Origin: an uncultured Eubacterium sp.
GTDB lineage: Bacteria > Bacillota > Clostridia > Lachnospirales > Lachnospiraceae
Assembly (NCBI GenBank): GCA_910583555.1
Contig: CAJTXO010000003.1
Location: forward strand, 124,001-188,000
Length of the DNA stretch: 64,000 nt
Reading direction: 5' to 3'
Of this stretch, positions 17,849-26,626 are shown one piece after another (position 1 is the stretch's first letter; each line of letters begins with the position of its first letter). Under the pieces are notes generated by a model that saw only the letters and a list, made by a program, of their open reading frames with translations, made no database searches and had not been told where the DNA came from. The translations under genes were made by a program, and so were the position numbers.

Positions 17849-18392
17849 AGTCGTGCTGCGGCAGGGGGCGTGGGCGGCAGTTCTGTTTCTCTTTGTGGTT
17901 CCACATCTATATGGCATCGCGAACCTCAACGGTGAAAAAGCGGCGGACTGTCTCGGAAGGCTTGTGGCTTTTGTTGGTATACCGTTGTTTGTCCCCCTGT
18001 CAAAACCGGAGCAGGTTTCCGGTCTCCGGGATGTCATTTTAGTGAAAGAGTTTCCATACCGGATCAGTATCTTTCTGCGTGTGGTTTTTGCGGCATTGTT
18101 ATCGGCGGTTTTCATCTGTATATTTGAACAGTATATGCGATATCGGGGCTGCGATTTTCCCACCGTAATATATACAGTACGGACAGCCGGGGTCAGTATG
18201 CTGGCTGGCGGAGTGGGACTTTTAGGCAGCGCGCTTTTTCGGGGAACGCTGGTGGGGATTCTGATGTCTGTCGGTTTTGTGTTTTTGTGTTATGATAATT
18301 TTACCGGAATGGTTCTGGAAGGAGTTTCTGGATTTGTTCTGGTGATGGAAGTGTTGGTGTATGGAAGTGTTCTGTTATTATGTAAAGAATAA
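17808..18392 (+). CDS. Small polytopic membrane protein of the ABC module
   Basis: 194 aa with about five hydrophobic segments, e.g. GAWAAVLFLFVVPHLYGI, LVAFVGIPLFVPL, VFAALLSAVFICIF, MLAGGVGLLGSALF and LVGILMSVGFVFL. It overlaps the preceding permease by 41 bp. Likely a second permease subunit or accessory of the exporter. No named family was recognised. No charged-rich domain or signal peptide is seen. Confidence 0.65.
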   Translation: MCGNLYVIVKENVKVVLRQGAWAAVLFLFVVPHLYGIANLNGEKAADCLGRLVAFVGIPLFVPLSKPEQVSGLRDVILVKEFPYRISIFLRVVFAALLSAVFICIFEQYMRYRGCDFPTVIYTVRTAGVSMLAGGVGLLGSALFRGTLVGILMSVGFVFLCYDNFTGMVLEGVSGFVLVMEVLVYGSVLLLCKE

Positions 18393-18441
18393 AAAGGGTT
18401 CATTTTAAAACAGATTGATGCCTTTTTGATACACAATTTAG

Positions 18442-18470
18442 TTGACAAAACCATACTTCTGTGTTATTAT
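18442..18470 (+). promoter_or_regulatory. SigA promoter for the Rpn nuclease gene
   Basis: TTGACA at 18442-18447, 17-bp spacer, TATTAT at 18465-18470. It reads into the nuclease gene at 18609 with a leader of about 130 nt. Confidence 0.7.
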
Positions 18471-18608
18471 AATAAAAAGCATTACTATTCTTTTATCTTT
18501 ATGAATCTATTATTTCAAAGAACGTCAATGCTTTATTCCAAAAAATCAGAAAAAGCAGAGAGGTTGTTTGAAATACAAGGAGCGGGCTCTCTGCGGAACG
18601 GAGGGCTT

Positions 18609-19568
18609 ATGGGGAAAAAATCAGATCAGAAAACAGAAACGTGTCAGGAAACACGTGTGCGGAGAAATTATAAGGATACCGTATTCTGCATGCTTTACCG
18701 GGATAAGTCAGAACTGTTAGAGTTATACAATGCAGTAAATGATACCAATTACTCAGACCCGGAAGAACTTGAGGTGGCAACGCTGGAAAATGCCGTCTAC
18801 CTGTCAATGAAAAATGACGTATCCTGTGTGGTGGACCTTCGGCTGAACCTGTACGAGCATCAGTCCACGGTAAATCCTAACATGCCGCTGCGGGACCTGT
18901 TTTATGTGGCAAAACAATACGAAAAAATGATCCAGAAAGAACATCTGGATCTGTATTCGAGTAAGAGGATCTGGATCCCGTCGCCCCGTTTTGTTGTATT
19001 CTACAACGGAACAGAGGAACAGCCGGAGAGGAAGATCCTGCGGCTGTCGGAATCCTTTTACCACAGGACGGATGAGGTTAATCTGGAACTGGTTGTGCTC
19101 CAGTTGAACATCAATCCGGGATATAACGGGGAACTGTTGGGGAAGTGCTGTTCCCTTTATGACTATATGCAGTATGTGGACAGGATCCGCCGTTATAGCA
19201 GTCAGATGGCTTTTGAGGAAGCGGTAGAGAAGGCGGTGTCAGACTGTATCAGGGAGGGGATCCTGAAAGAATTTTTAGTTGCTAACCGTGCGGAGGTGGT
19301 CCAGATGAGTATATTTGAATATGATGAGGAATTACATATGGCGACGGTGTGGGGAGAAGGGCGAGAAGAAGGATTAGCGGAGGGATTAGAGAAAGGACGG
19401 GAGGAAGGATTAGCAAAAGGACGGGAAGAGGGATTAGCGGAAGGATTAGCAAAGGGACGGGAAGAAGGAGCCGCCTGGGGTAGGAGATTGCTTGCAGGTA
19501 TGCGAAAGAGGGGTATGTCGTTGGAAGAGATCAGTGAACTGACAGAGGAGCCGGTGGAAACCATATGA
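18609..19568 (+). CDS. Rpn-type PD-(D/E)XK nuclease/putative transposase family protein
   Basis: 319 aa. The protein matches Rpn-like recombination-promoting nucleases: RRNYKDTVFCMLYRDKSELLELYNA near the start, then SCVVDLRLNLYEHQST, where D and E-x-Q are the likely nuclease residues, NPNMPLRDLFYVAKQYE, and PRFVVFYNGTEEQPE. The C-terminal ~60 residues consist of REEGLAEGL/KGREEGLAKG repeats, typical of the family and prone to slippage. ATG 18609 is chosen for its GGAGGG site; an upstream in-frame ATG at 18426 lies before the promoter. It is a single-gene unit with its own promoter. A second, unrelated-looking Rpn paralog is at 51172. Confidence 0.85.
   Translation: MGKKSDQKTETCQETRVRRNYKDTVFCMLYRDKSELLELYNAVNDTNYSDPEELEVATLENAVYLSMKNDVSCVVDLRLNLYEHQSTVNPNMPLRDLFYVAKQYEKMIQKEHLDLYSSKRIWIPSPRFVVFYNGTEEQPERKILRLSESFYHRTDEVNLELVVLQLNINPGYNGELLGKCCSLYDYMQYVDRIRRYSSQMAFEEAVEKAVSDCIREGILKEFLVANRAEVVQMSIFEYDEELHMATVWGEGREEGLAEGLEKGREEGLAKGREEGLAEGLAKGREEGAAWGRRLLAGMRKRGMSLEEISELTEEPVETI
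19352..19472 (+). repeat. Intragenic repeats encoding the EG-rich tail of the nuclease
   Basis: Repeated blocks of GGACGGGAAGAAGGATTAGC type encode alternating REEGLAEG and EKG/AKG units. The unit length is a multiple of 3, so copy-number change would alter tail length without frameshift. Confidence 0.75.
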
Positions 19569-19645
19569 TGTATATGTAAGGAGGCGAAAGGGGAAAAAGG
19601 AGGGAGTTATTCTCCTAAAATCCTCCCAAAATCCAAATTTTCTAT

Positions 19646-19674
19646 TTGCAAATTTGTCCAAAATCCTGTATACT
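19646..19674 (+). promoter_or_regulatory. SigA promoter of the transglycosylase-gpmI unit
   Basis: TTGCAA at 19646-19651, 17-bp spacer, TATACT at 19669-19674; the leader to GTG 19712 is about 30 nt. Confidence 0.65.
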
Positions 19675-19711
19675 TATCATGTTACAGTTTCAATAACAGG
19701 AGGTGAGCGGC

Positions 19712-20590
19712 GTGGCACTTGCGGTAAATGGTGTTTGGGCCAATCCGTACGTGAATACGGCTTATGTGGATCAGGGGAACGGGAAAACGACGATTACCCC
19801 ATTTTCCGATATATTAAAAAAAGAAAAACAGCAGGCGGCATCGGCAGCATCCGCTCAGACGGCATCATCGTCTGGAGCAACGACTTCGTCCGGAGCAGTG
19901 TCTCCGTCTAACGGGATCGTGTCAACAAACGGAACGACCGGCAAAATGTCTTCGGATGGCAAGCTGACGACAAAGCTGGATGACATATTCCGGCGAGCCT
20001 CGGAAAAATATAACATTTCCTATGATTTCCTCACCGCGGTGGCGAAAGCGGAGTCGGATTTTAATCCGAACTGCGTATCATCGGCAGGCGCGAAAGGGAT
20101 CATGCAGGTGATGCCGTATGAAGCGAAGGAGCTCGGCATTACCGATGTGTTTGACCCCGAGCAGAATATCATGGGTGCGGCAAAGCTGCTGGCCGCGCAT
20201 TTGGAAAAATTTGACGGGGACACGACGCTGGCGGCAGCGGCTTACAATGCCGGAAGCGGCCGGGTGAAGCAGTATGGCGGCGTTCCGCCGTTTAAAGAGA
20301 CACAAAATTACGTGAAAAAGATCGCCTCCTATATGAAAGAGGGAGTCAAGGTGCCGGATAAGACCTACACCGTATCTCCTAATAAATTAAGCGGCGATGT
20401 GACGAAAAGCCAAGGGCAGAGCACGCAGGCTTCGTCCGGCGCGCAGAACCAGATTTCCGGTGCGGTTCCTGCTACAGATGAGGAATTAAATCAGAGCATG
20501 GTAGTCGTGGGAAGCGGCGAACAGGCGGTGACGATGACATACGGCGCTTATTTACGATATTTGGAATTGGGAAGCCTGGGAGTAGGCTGA
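19712..20590 (+). CDS. SLT-type lytic transglycosylase without signal peptide
   Basis: Lytic transglycosylases cleave peptidoglycan glycan strands. The SLT/GEWL domain spans about residues 95-210: FLTAVAKAESDFNP (catalytic Glu in AES), SSAGAKGIMQVMP, DPEQNIMGAAKLL and LAAAAYNAGSGRVKQYGG. The first ~90 residues are a Ser/Ala/Thr-rich linker with no Sec signal. GTG 19712 lies 8 bases after AGGAGG; an upstream GTG at 19703 overlaps that site. The missing signal fits rod-region transglycosylases exported through the flagellar type III route, and the organism is flagellated, but this is inference. The gpmI gene follows 16 bases later, so they are probably co-transcribed. Confidence 0.87.
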   Translation: MALAVNGVWANPYVNTAYVDQGNGKTTITPFSDILKKEKQQAASAASAQTASSSGATTSSGAVSPSNGIVSTNGTTGKMSSDGKLTTKLDDIFRRASEKYNISYDFLTAVAKAESDFNPNCVSSAGAKGIMQVMPYEAKELGITDVFDPEQNIMGAAKLLAAHLEKFDGDTTLAAAAYNAGSGRVKQYGGVPPFKETQNYVKKIASYMKEGVKVPDKTYTVSPNKLSGDVTKSQGQSTQASSGAQNQISGAVPATDEELNQSMVVVGSGEQAVTMTYGAYLRYLELGSLGVG

Positions 20591-20606
20591 AAGGAGATTT
20601 TAGAAA

Positions 20607-22151
20607 ATGGGTAAGAAACCTACGGTATTGATGATATTAGATGGTTACGGTTTAAATGAAAAGACAGAGGGAAATGCTGTCGCGCAGGGGAAAACGCCGG
20701 TGATGGACCGGCTGATGGCGGAGTGTCCGTTTGTCAAGGGAAATGCCAGCGGCATGGCGGTGGGACTTCCTGACGGGCAGATGGGAAATTCCGAGGTGGG
20801 ACACCTGAATATGGGTGCCGGCCGCATCGTGTACCAGGAGTTGACGAGGATCACGAAGGAGATTGAGGACGGTGTCTTTTTTGAAAACGAGGCGCTTCTG
20901 AAAGCGGTGGAAAACTGTAAGAAAAACGGCTCTGACCTGCATTTGTTCGGTTTGTTGTCCGACGGCGGCGTGCACAGCCATAACACGCATATGTACGCGC
21001 TTTTGGAACTCGCCAAGAAAAATGGCATTGAGAATGTTTATCTCCACGCCTTTTTGGACGGACGTGACACGCCTCCGTCATCGGGTAAGGATTTTGTAAA
21101 AGCGGCGATGGATAAAATGGAAGAGATCGGCGTCGGACAGGTGGCGACCGTGATGGGCCGCTATTACGTGATGGACCGTGACAACCGCTGGGATCGTGTG
21201 CAGAAAGCGTATGAGGCGTTGGTACTCGGACAGGGTGAGACAGCCGAGTGTGGCGTCTGTGCGGTACAGCAGTCCTATGATAAAGATGAAACGGATGAGT
21301 TCGTGCTTCCGACGGTGATCGTGAAAGACGGGAAGCCGGTGGCGACCGTAAAAGAAAATGACTCCGTTATTTTCTATAATTTCCGCCCAGACCGCGCCAG
21401 AGAGATCACGAGGGCATTCTGTGATGATAAATTTGAGGGATTTGAAAGGGCGAAGGGATTTTTCCCGCTTACCTTTATCGCGTTTACGGAATATGATGTG
21501 ACGATCCCCAATAAGACGGTGGCATTCCACAAAGTGGAGATCACCAATACGTTCGGGGAGTTTTTGGCAAAGAACGGTTTGAAACAGCTCCGCACGGCGG
21601 AGACGGAAAAATACGCGCACGTTACTTTTTTCTTCAACGGCGGCGTGGAGGAGCCGAATGAGGGCGAGGACAGGCTGCTCGTGAATTCTCCGAAAGTGGC
21701 AACCTACGACCTGCAGCCGGAGATGAGCGCGTACAAAGTGTGTGAGGGTCTGGTCGATGCGATCAAGTCCGACAAATATGACGTGATCATTGTCAATTTC
21801 GCGAATCCGGATATGGTCGGCCATACCGGTGTCGAGGCGGCGGCGATCAAGGCGATCGAAGCGGTCGATGAATGTGTGGGAAAAGTCGTGGAGGCGATCA
21901 AAGAGACAGACGGGCAGATGTTTATCTGTGCCGACCACGGAAATGCGGAGCAGTTGATCGACTATGAGACAAAGCAGCCATTTACGGCGCATACGATCAA
22001 TCCGGTACCGTTTATTCTCGTCAATTATGACGAAAACTTCACGCTTCGTGAGGGTGGATGTCTTGCTGACATAGCGCCGACCCTGATTGAGATGATGGGG
22101 ATGGAGCAGCCGAAGGAGATGACAGGAAAGTCGCTTCTCGTTCGGAAGTAA
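20607..22151 (+). CDS. gpmI: 2,3-bisphosphoglycerate-independent phosphoglycerate mutase
   Basis: Interconverts 3- and 2-phosphoglycerate in glycolysis, Mn2+-dependent, cytoplasmic. At 514 aa it is the standard length. Motifs: LMILDGYGLNE with a metal-binding Asp, the phosphoserine Ser62 in GQMGNSEVGHLNMGAGR, DGRDTPPSS, GRYYVMDRDNRWDR, FYNFRPDRARE, NFANPDMVGHTG and CADHGNAEQ. AAAGGAGATTTT precedes ATG 20607. The gap-pgk-tpiA block is 37 kb away, so the lower-glycolysis genes are split here. A strong terminator closes the unit. Confidence 0.98.
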   Translation: MGKKPTVLMILDGYGLNEKTEGNAVAQGKTPVMDRLMAECPFVKGNASGMAVGLPDGQMGNSEVGHLNMGAGRIVYQELTRITKEIEDGVFFENEALLKAVENCKKNGSDLHLFGLLSDGGVHSHNTHMYALLELAKKNGIENVYLHAFLDGRDTPPSSGKDFVKAAMDKMEEIGVGQVATVMGRYYVMDRDNRWDRVQKAYEALVLGQGETAECGVCAVQQSYDKDETDEFVLPTVIVKDGKPVATVKENDSVIFYNFRPDRAREITRAFCDDKFEGFERAKGFFPLTFIAFTEYDVTIPNKTVAFHKVEITNTFGEFLAKNGLKQLRTAETEKYAHVTFFFNGGVEEPNEGEDRLLVNSPKVATYDLQPEMSAYKVCEGLVDAIKSDKYDVIIVNFANPDMVGHTGVEAAAIKAIEAVDECVGKVVEAIKETDGQMFICADHGNAEQLIDYETKQPFTAHTINPVPFILVNYDENFTLREGGCLADIAPTLIEMMGMEQPKEMTGKSLLVRK

Positions 22152-22174
22152 ATAGTGAAAATGAACTTAGTTTT

Positions 22175-22204
22175 GGGGCTGCGGTTTTCGGTCAGCCCCT
22201 TTTT
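22175..22204 (+). terminator. Rho-independent terminator of gpmI
   Basis: GGGGCTG at 22175-22181 pairs with CAGCCCC at 22193-22199, followed by TTTTT at 22200-22204. It separates gpmI from mnmA and argues against the in-frame ATG at 22155 as the mnmA start. Confidence 0.92.
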
Positions 22205-22229
22205 GCATGAATGGAATGGAGAGCAGAGC

Positions 22230-23306
22230 ATGATGTCTGGTAAAGTTGTTGTCGGGATGTCCGGCGGAGTGGATTCGTCAGTGGCGGCATATCTCTTGAA
22301 AGAGCAGGGGTATGAGGTGATCGGTGTCACCATGCAGATCTGGCAGGAAGAGGCCCTGCATGTGCAGGAGGAAAACGGAGGCTGCTGCGGGCTGTCGGCG
22401 GTGGAAGACGCCAGACGGGTGGCGGATCATTTGGGCATCCGCTATTATGTCATGAATTTCCGTGAAGAGTTCCAAAAACATGTGATTGATTATTTTGTCG
22501 GTGAATACAGGAAAGGGCGGACGCCAAATCCGTGTATCGCCTGCAATCATTTTGTAAAATGGGAGTCTCTTCTGCAGAGGAGTCTGGAGATCGGGGCGGA
22601 CAGCATAGCGACCGGGCATTACGCGCGGATCGAGCGGCTGGCGAATGGCAGATACGCGCTCAGAAAATCGGTAACGGCGGCGAAAGACCAGACCTATGCG
22701 TTATATGGACTGACGCAGGAACAGCTGGCCCGTACGCACATGCCAGTCGGGGACTATGAGAAGGATGATGTGAGGAGGATCGCGGGAGAGGTCGGGCTTC
22801 CTGTGGCGTGCAAGCCGGACAGCCAGGAGATCTGTTTCGTGCCGGATGGTGATTATGCGGCTTTTATCGAGCGCGAGACGGGCCGGGCGGACGAGGCGGG
22901 GAATTTTGTCGATATACACGGAAATGTACTAGGCGTCCATCAGGGAATTACGCACTATACGATCGGCCAGCGAAAAGGACTGGGACTGGCGATGGGGCAT
23001 CCGGTTTTTGTCACGGAGATCCGGCCGGAAACGAGGGAAGTCGTCATCGGGGAATCAGAGGATGTGTTCCGCACGACTTTGCGCGCGAGCGGTCTTAATT
23101 TTATGTCCGTGCCGGAGTTTGACGGGGGAGTGCGGGCTGTGGCGAAAATCCGTTACAATCACCGGGGCGACGACTGTTCGGTCCGTATGGTGGGACGGGA
23201 TACAGTGGAGGTCGTGTTTGACCGGCCGCAGCGGGCCGTGACGCCCGGGCAGGCGGTTGTATTTTATGATGGCGAGTATGTGATGGGCGGCGGGACGATC
23301 CAGTGA
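22230..23306 (+). CDS. mnmA: tRNA-specific 2-thiouridylase
   Basis: Installs the 2-thio group at U34 of Lys, Glu and Gln tRNAs. 358 aa. Motifs: VVVGMSGGVDSSVAAYLL (PP-loop ATP site), GCCGLSAVEDARRVADHLGI, TPNPCIACNHFVKW with a catalytic Cys, GHYAR, KDQTYALYGL, PDSQEICFVPDGDY with the second catalytic Cys, and HYTIGQRKGLG. ATG 22230 (or 22233) is chosen because it lies after the gpmI terminator and follows GGAGAG. It appears monocistronic; the next gene is an AT-rich regulator of different character. Confidence 0.97.
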   Translation: MMSGKVVVGMSGGVDSSVAAYLLKEQGYEVIGVTMQIWQEEALHVQEENGGCCGLSAVEDARRVADHLGIRYYVMNFREEFQKHVIDYFVGEYRKGRTPNPCIACNHFVKWESLLQRSLEIGADSIATGHYARIERLANGRYALRKSVTAAKDQTYALYGLTQEQLARTHMPVGDYEKDDVRRIAGEVGLPVACKPDSQEICFVPDGDYAAFIERETGRADEAGNFVDIHGNVLGVHQGITHYTIGQRKGLGLAMGHPVFVTEIRPETREVVIGESEDVFRTTLRASGLNFMSVPEFDGGVRAVAKIRYNHRGDDCSVRMVGRDTVEVVFDRPQRAVTPGQAVVFYDGEYVMGGGTIQ

Positions 23307-23390
23307 ATAAGTGTTATTACATGAACTTATGCCAGTACCGGATATATTCCTGGGTTGAGCGCGCAGAAGCGGAGGAAGGCAAAAAAGTGG

Positions 23391-24236
23391 ATGGAAAGTG
23401 AAAACATGGAAATCATAATAAAAAAGAATGAGGCTGAGATCAATGAAAATGTGGCGAGCGGGCTTTTGGTGATTTGGGGAGTTGTCCTGCTGGTTACTTT
23501 ACTTTGTTGGAGTGGAGTATTTGATATTTATTTTGACATGACGATTGTTCTGCTGTTGGTAGCGTTGGCCACTTTGGTTGTACCTGCAGTTATGATATTA
23601 AAGTTTCATTTTTATAATAATATGATGAAATATCTTATTGTGACTGCAACAGCAATTATGGCAGGAACGTCATATGTGTTATTTACGTTTCAAGCTGTAA
23701 TCGTTTTTGTAGTCCCCACTTTAATAGCCGGATTATATATGAATAAACGCCTGTTATACTATTCCGGAATACTCACAGTTTTGGTTATTATTCTGGTCCA
23801 TTTGATTACAGGAATATATTTATGCCAGCCGTGGATTGAGCCATTTACAGGTATGGAAAAAATTCTTAGGTATGGTGCAATGCCAAGATGCTTGCAGTAT
23901 TTAGGGTGCTTTTTACTTATAAAGTTGATGGTGGACCGATATATGGAAATAATTATCCATACCGTTTATACAAAAGAGAACTCAACAATTGATATGGATA
24001 AGAAAATGGCAGAAGAAAAAGAATTTGAGATGATGTTGCAAGCGTTGACAGAACGTGAGAGATCTGTTTTTGTATTGATTGTACGTGGGTATACTAATAT
24101 GCAGATTGCTGACAAATTATATTTGTCTAATGGAACCGTAAAAAATTACATATCTACTATCTACGAAAAGATTGGAACTAAAGAAAGAAACTCTCTTATC
24201 ATGAAATATAATGGTTATGTGAAAGAAGATGACTAA
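23391..24236 (+). CDS. Membrane-anchored LuxR-type transcriptional regulator
   Basis: About 281 aa. The first ~190 residues hold about six hydrophobic segments (e.g. SGLLVIWGVVLLVTLLCW, MTIVLLLVALATLVVPAVMIL, LIVTATAIMAGTSYVLFTF, LYYSGILTVLVIILVHLI). After a charged linker comes a GerE/LuxR helix-turn-helix: LTERERSVFVLIVRGYTNMQIADKLYLSNGTVKNYIS in two runs, ending YEKIGTKER. Such proteins bind DNA while sensing something at the membrane. Start is ATG 23391 (GGAGGAAGG about 12 bases upstream) or ATG 23406. It is AT-rich relative to mnmA and glmM. The metallopeptidase gene follows 82 bases later, so it may be its target. Confidence 0.8.
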   Translation: MESENMEIIIKKNEAEINENVASGLLVIWGVVLLVTLLCWSGVFDIYFDMTIVLLLVALATLVVPAVMILKFHFYNNMMKYLIVTATAIMAGTSYVLFTFQAVIVFVVPTLIAGLYMNKRLLYYSGILTVLVIILVHLITGIYLCQPWIEPFTGMEKILRYGAMPRCLQYLGCFLLIKLMVDRYMEIIIHTVYTKENSTIDMDKKMAEEKEFEMMLQALTERERSVFVLIVRGYTNMQIADKLYLSNGTVKNYISTIYEKIGTKERNSLIMKYNGYVKEDD

Positions 24237-24318
24237 AGTCATATAAAGTAATGACCGATGTAACTTCCTTTTTGTGAATGTATTTTATACATTAAAAAGC
24301 AAAAAAGGAGGTTTTTGC

Positions 24319-25092
24319 ATGACGACAAAAACAAAAAAACGTATTTGGGGTATTTTCATAGGAATAGGTATACTGCTGGTTGGTCTTCTAATTAATTTTA
24401 TTCCAACATGGAATTTACAAACCAAAGGAATGAACGTGTTGAGAGGTGAATGGATTAATGTCTATTATGAAGCTGAAACAGATGCTGCAAAGGATGTTTT
24501 TATATTTGCGAATGCTGAAACAGCTGCAATCGCAGAAAAGTTAGGTTTCAGTGAAAAGCAGGATGTAAATGTTTATATTTATGATCATCAACGTGTAATG
24601 CAGACAAAGAAGTATGGATATGTAGTGCCGTTGTTAGGGCTTGATTGGTATATTGGTGATAATATTGGAACAGATGTTATTTTAACATCTCCAGCAAATC
24701 CAGGAGAAGCACATGACTATGATGAAAATAAATACGCAGTATTGCATGAAATTGTACACGCATATGTTAGCGTAATGAACCCAGATATAGATTTGTGGCT
24801 TACGGAAGGAGTGGCATTGTATTTAAGTAATGGTGAGCCATTTTATAAGGAGTACTTAGAATATGTTGCTATACCAGCATACAAAGATACAACTTCAAAT
24901 AATCCGCTTACCTTCTCAAACTGTGGAGGTTATACTTTTTCACATACATATATTGAATATTTGGATCATACCTATGGCTGGGACCGGGTGTTAAAACTCA
25001 TCAGTACAAAAAATTATGAAGAATGTTTTAATAAATCTAAAAAAGAAATCTATGAAGAATGGGTTCATTATATTGATAACTATTATCAATAA
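24319..25092 (+). CDS. Membrane-anchored zinc peptidase (gluzincin, MA-like)
   Basis: 257 aa. A single N-terminal membrane segment (about 9-30) places the rest outside the cell. HEIVHAY gives the HExxH motif (His143, Glu144, His147), followed by WLTEGVALYL with Glu163 as the third zinc ligand, 15 residues after the motif, as in gluzincins. Tyr/Asn-rich C-terminus. ATG 24319 follows AAAGGAGGT. GC is visibly lower than in the flanking core genes, so with the LuxR gene it may be a transferred pair. Substrate unknown; possible roles are cell-surface protein processing or envelope stress. Confidence 0.8.
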   Translation: MTTKTKKRIWGIFIGIGILLVGLLINFIPTWNLQTKGMNVLRGEWINVYYEAETDAAKDVFIFANAETAAIAEKLGFSEKQDVNVYIYDHQRVMQTKKYGYVVPLLGLDWYIGDNIGTDVILTSPANPGEAHDYDENKYAVLHEIVHAYVSVMNPDIDLWLTEGVALYLSNGEPFYKEYLEYVAIPAYKDTTSNNPLTFSNCGGYTFSHTYIEYLDHTYGWDRVLKLISTKNYEECFNKSKKEIYEEWVHYIDNYYQ

Positions 25093-25101
25093 ACTTTTTC
25101 C

Positions 25102-25130
25102 TTGAATAAATTTCCCTCTTATGATAGTAT
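25102..25130 (+). promoter_or_regulatory. SigA promoter of glmM
   Basis: TTGAAT at 25102-25107, 17-bp spacer, TAGTAT at 25125-25130; about 30 bases to ATG 25167. Confidence 0.5.
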
Positions 25131-25166
25131 ATATTAGACATATCATCAATTTGAAAGGGGATTGTC

Positions 25167-26516
25167 ATGAAGTATTTTGGTACAGATGGCTTTCGCGGGG
25201 AAGCAAATGTTACGCTGACGGCGGATCATGCGTTTAAGATCGGGCGTTTTTTGGGCCATTATTTTCAGGACGGAAAACATCGGGTGAGAGTGCTCGTCGG
25301 GAAGGACACCAGGCTTTCCGGTTACATGTATGAGACGGCACTGGCGGCAGGACTCACGGCCAGCGGCGCGGATGTGTATGAGATCCATGTAACGACGACG
25401 CCGAGTATTTCCTATCTGATCCGGAAGGAGAACTTTGATTTTGGCATCATGATCACGGCGAGCCACAATCCGTATACTGACAATGGCATAAAAGTCATAA
25501 ACGGACAGGGGCACAAGCTGGAGGAAGAGATCGAGGAGCAGATCGAGGACTATATAGATGGGCGGATTGCAGAACTTCCCTATGCAACCGGAGAACATTT
25601 GGGAAGATGTTACGACTACACCGAGGGAAAAGAGGTTTATCGCGATTACTTAGTAAACCTGGTCAGGCATTCATTCGAGGGAAAAGTCATTGCCCTTGAC
25701 GTATCGAATGGATCCGCGACGAGGATTGCGGGTGTGATCTTTGAGCGGCTGGGCGCTAAGGTACATATGATAAACGATAAGCCGGATGGCATGAACATCA
25801 ACAGGCATTGTGGTTCGACGCATATTGACCGTCTCCAGGAGTTTGTCAGGGAGACGGGGGCGGACGCTGGTTTTGCTTATGACGGCGACGCCGACCGGTG
25901 TCTGGCCGTAGATGAACGCGGGGAAGTCGTGAGCGGGGATCATATTATGTATCTCTGTGGCATGTATTTGAAGGGGCAGGGAAAATTAAAGGATAATACG
26001 GTTGTTACGACCGTCATGTCAAATATGGGACTGTATAAGGCGTTCGACCGGGCAGGGATCAAATACCGGCAGACCGACGTGGGTGATAAATACGTTTGTG
26101 CCGATATGATGGAGAACGGTTATGTGTTAGGCGGCGAGCAGTCCGGGCATATCATTTTCCGCGAACACGCGGTGACGGGAGACGGAGTCCTGACTTCCCT
26201 CATGATCATGGAGGCTATGCTGCATGAAAATAAGAAGTTGTCCGAACTGACAGAGGATCTGACGATCTATCCGCAGTTGTTGGAAAATGTGAGGGTCAAA
26301 GACAAAGTGGCAGCCAGAGAAGATGAGGATGTGAAGGCCGCCGCAAAAGAAGTGGAAGACGCGCTGGGAGATGACGGAAGGCTGCTTTTGCGAGAGAGCG
26401 GAACCGAACCACTCATACGGATCATGGTAGAAGCAAAAACAGATGCCATTTGCCGGGAACAGGTGAGAAAGATCGCTGCTGTCTTGCGGGCAAAGGGACA
26501 TGTAAAAGAAGCATGA
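25167..26516 (+). CDS. glmM: Phosphoglucosamine mutase
   Basis: Converts glucosamine-6-phosphate to glucosamine-1-phosphate for UDP-GlcNAc and peptidoglycan. 449 aa, full length. Motifs: FGTDGFRGEAN at the start, the phosphoserine loop ITASHNPYTDNG with Ser99, the metal loop DGDADRCL, GGEQSGHI and the C-terminal phosphate-binding RESGTEPLIRIM. AAAGGGGATTGTC precedes ATG 25167. The last 98 bases of the gene plus three downstream are duplicated in tandem right after the stop, but the gene itself is intact. Confidence 0.97.
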   Translation: MKYFGTDGFRGEANVTLTADHAFKIGRFLGHYFQDGKHRVRVLVGKDTRLSGYMYETALAAGLTASGADVYEIHVTTTPSISYLIRKENFDFGIMITASHNPYTDNGIKVINGQGHKLEEEIEEQIEDYIDGRIAELPYATGEHLGRCYDYTEGKEVYRDYLVNLVRHSFEGKVIALDVSNGSATRIAGVIFERLGAKVHMINDKPDGMNINRHCGSTHIDRLQEFVRETGADAGFAYDGDADRCLAVDERGEVVSGDHIMYLCGMYLKGQGKLKDNTVVTTVMSNMGLYKAFDRAGIKYRQTDVGDKYVCADMMENGYVLGGEQSGHIIFREHAVTGDGVLTSLMIMEAMLHENKKLSELTEDLTIYPQLLENVRVKDKVAAREDEDVKAAAKEVEDALGDDGRLLLRESGTEPLIRIMVEAKTDAICREQVRKIAAVLRAKGHVKEA

Positions 26517-26620
26517 CATGGATCATGGTAGAAGCAAAAACAGATGCCATTTGCCGGGAACAGGTGAGAAAGATCGCTGCTGTCTTGCGGGCAAAGGGAC
26601 ATGTAAAAGAGGCATGACAT
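26419..26620 (+). repeat. 101-bp tandem duplication of the glmM 3' end
   Basis: Copy 1 26419-26519 and copy 2 26520-26620 differ at one base only (26510 A, 26611 G). Copy 1 is the glmM C-terminal coding end and stop; copy 2 is a non-coding echo between glmM and the GH8 gene. Near-identity implies a recent event. Confidence 0.95.
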
Positions 26621-26626
26621 GAAAGG

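Noticed and set aside
21078..21992. Long antisense frame across gpmI
   Set aside because: Shadow of a GC-rich, codon-biased gene; the same applies to antisense frames across clpX, lon, glgB, and the M16C gene.
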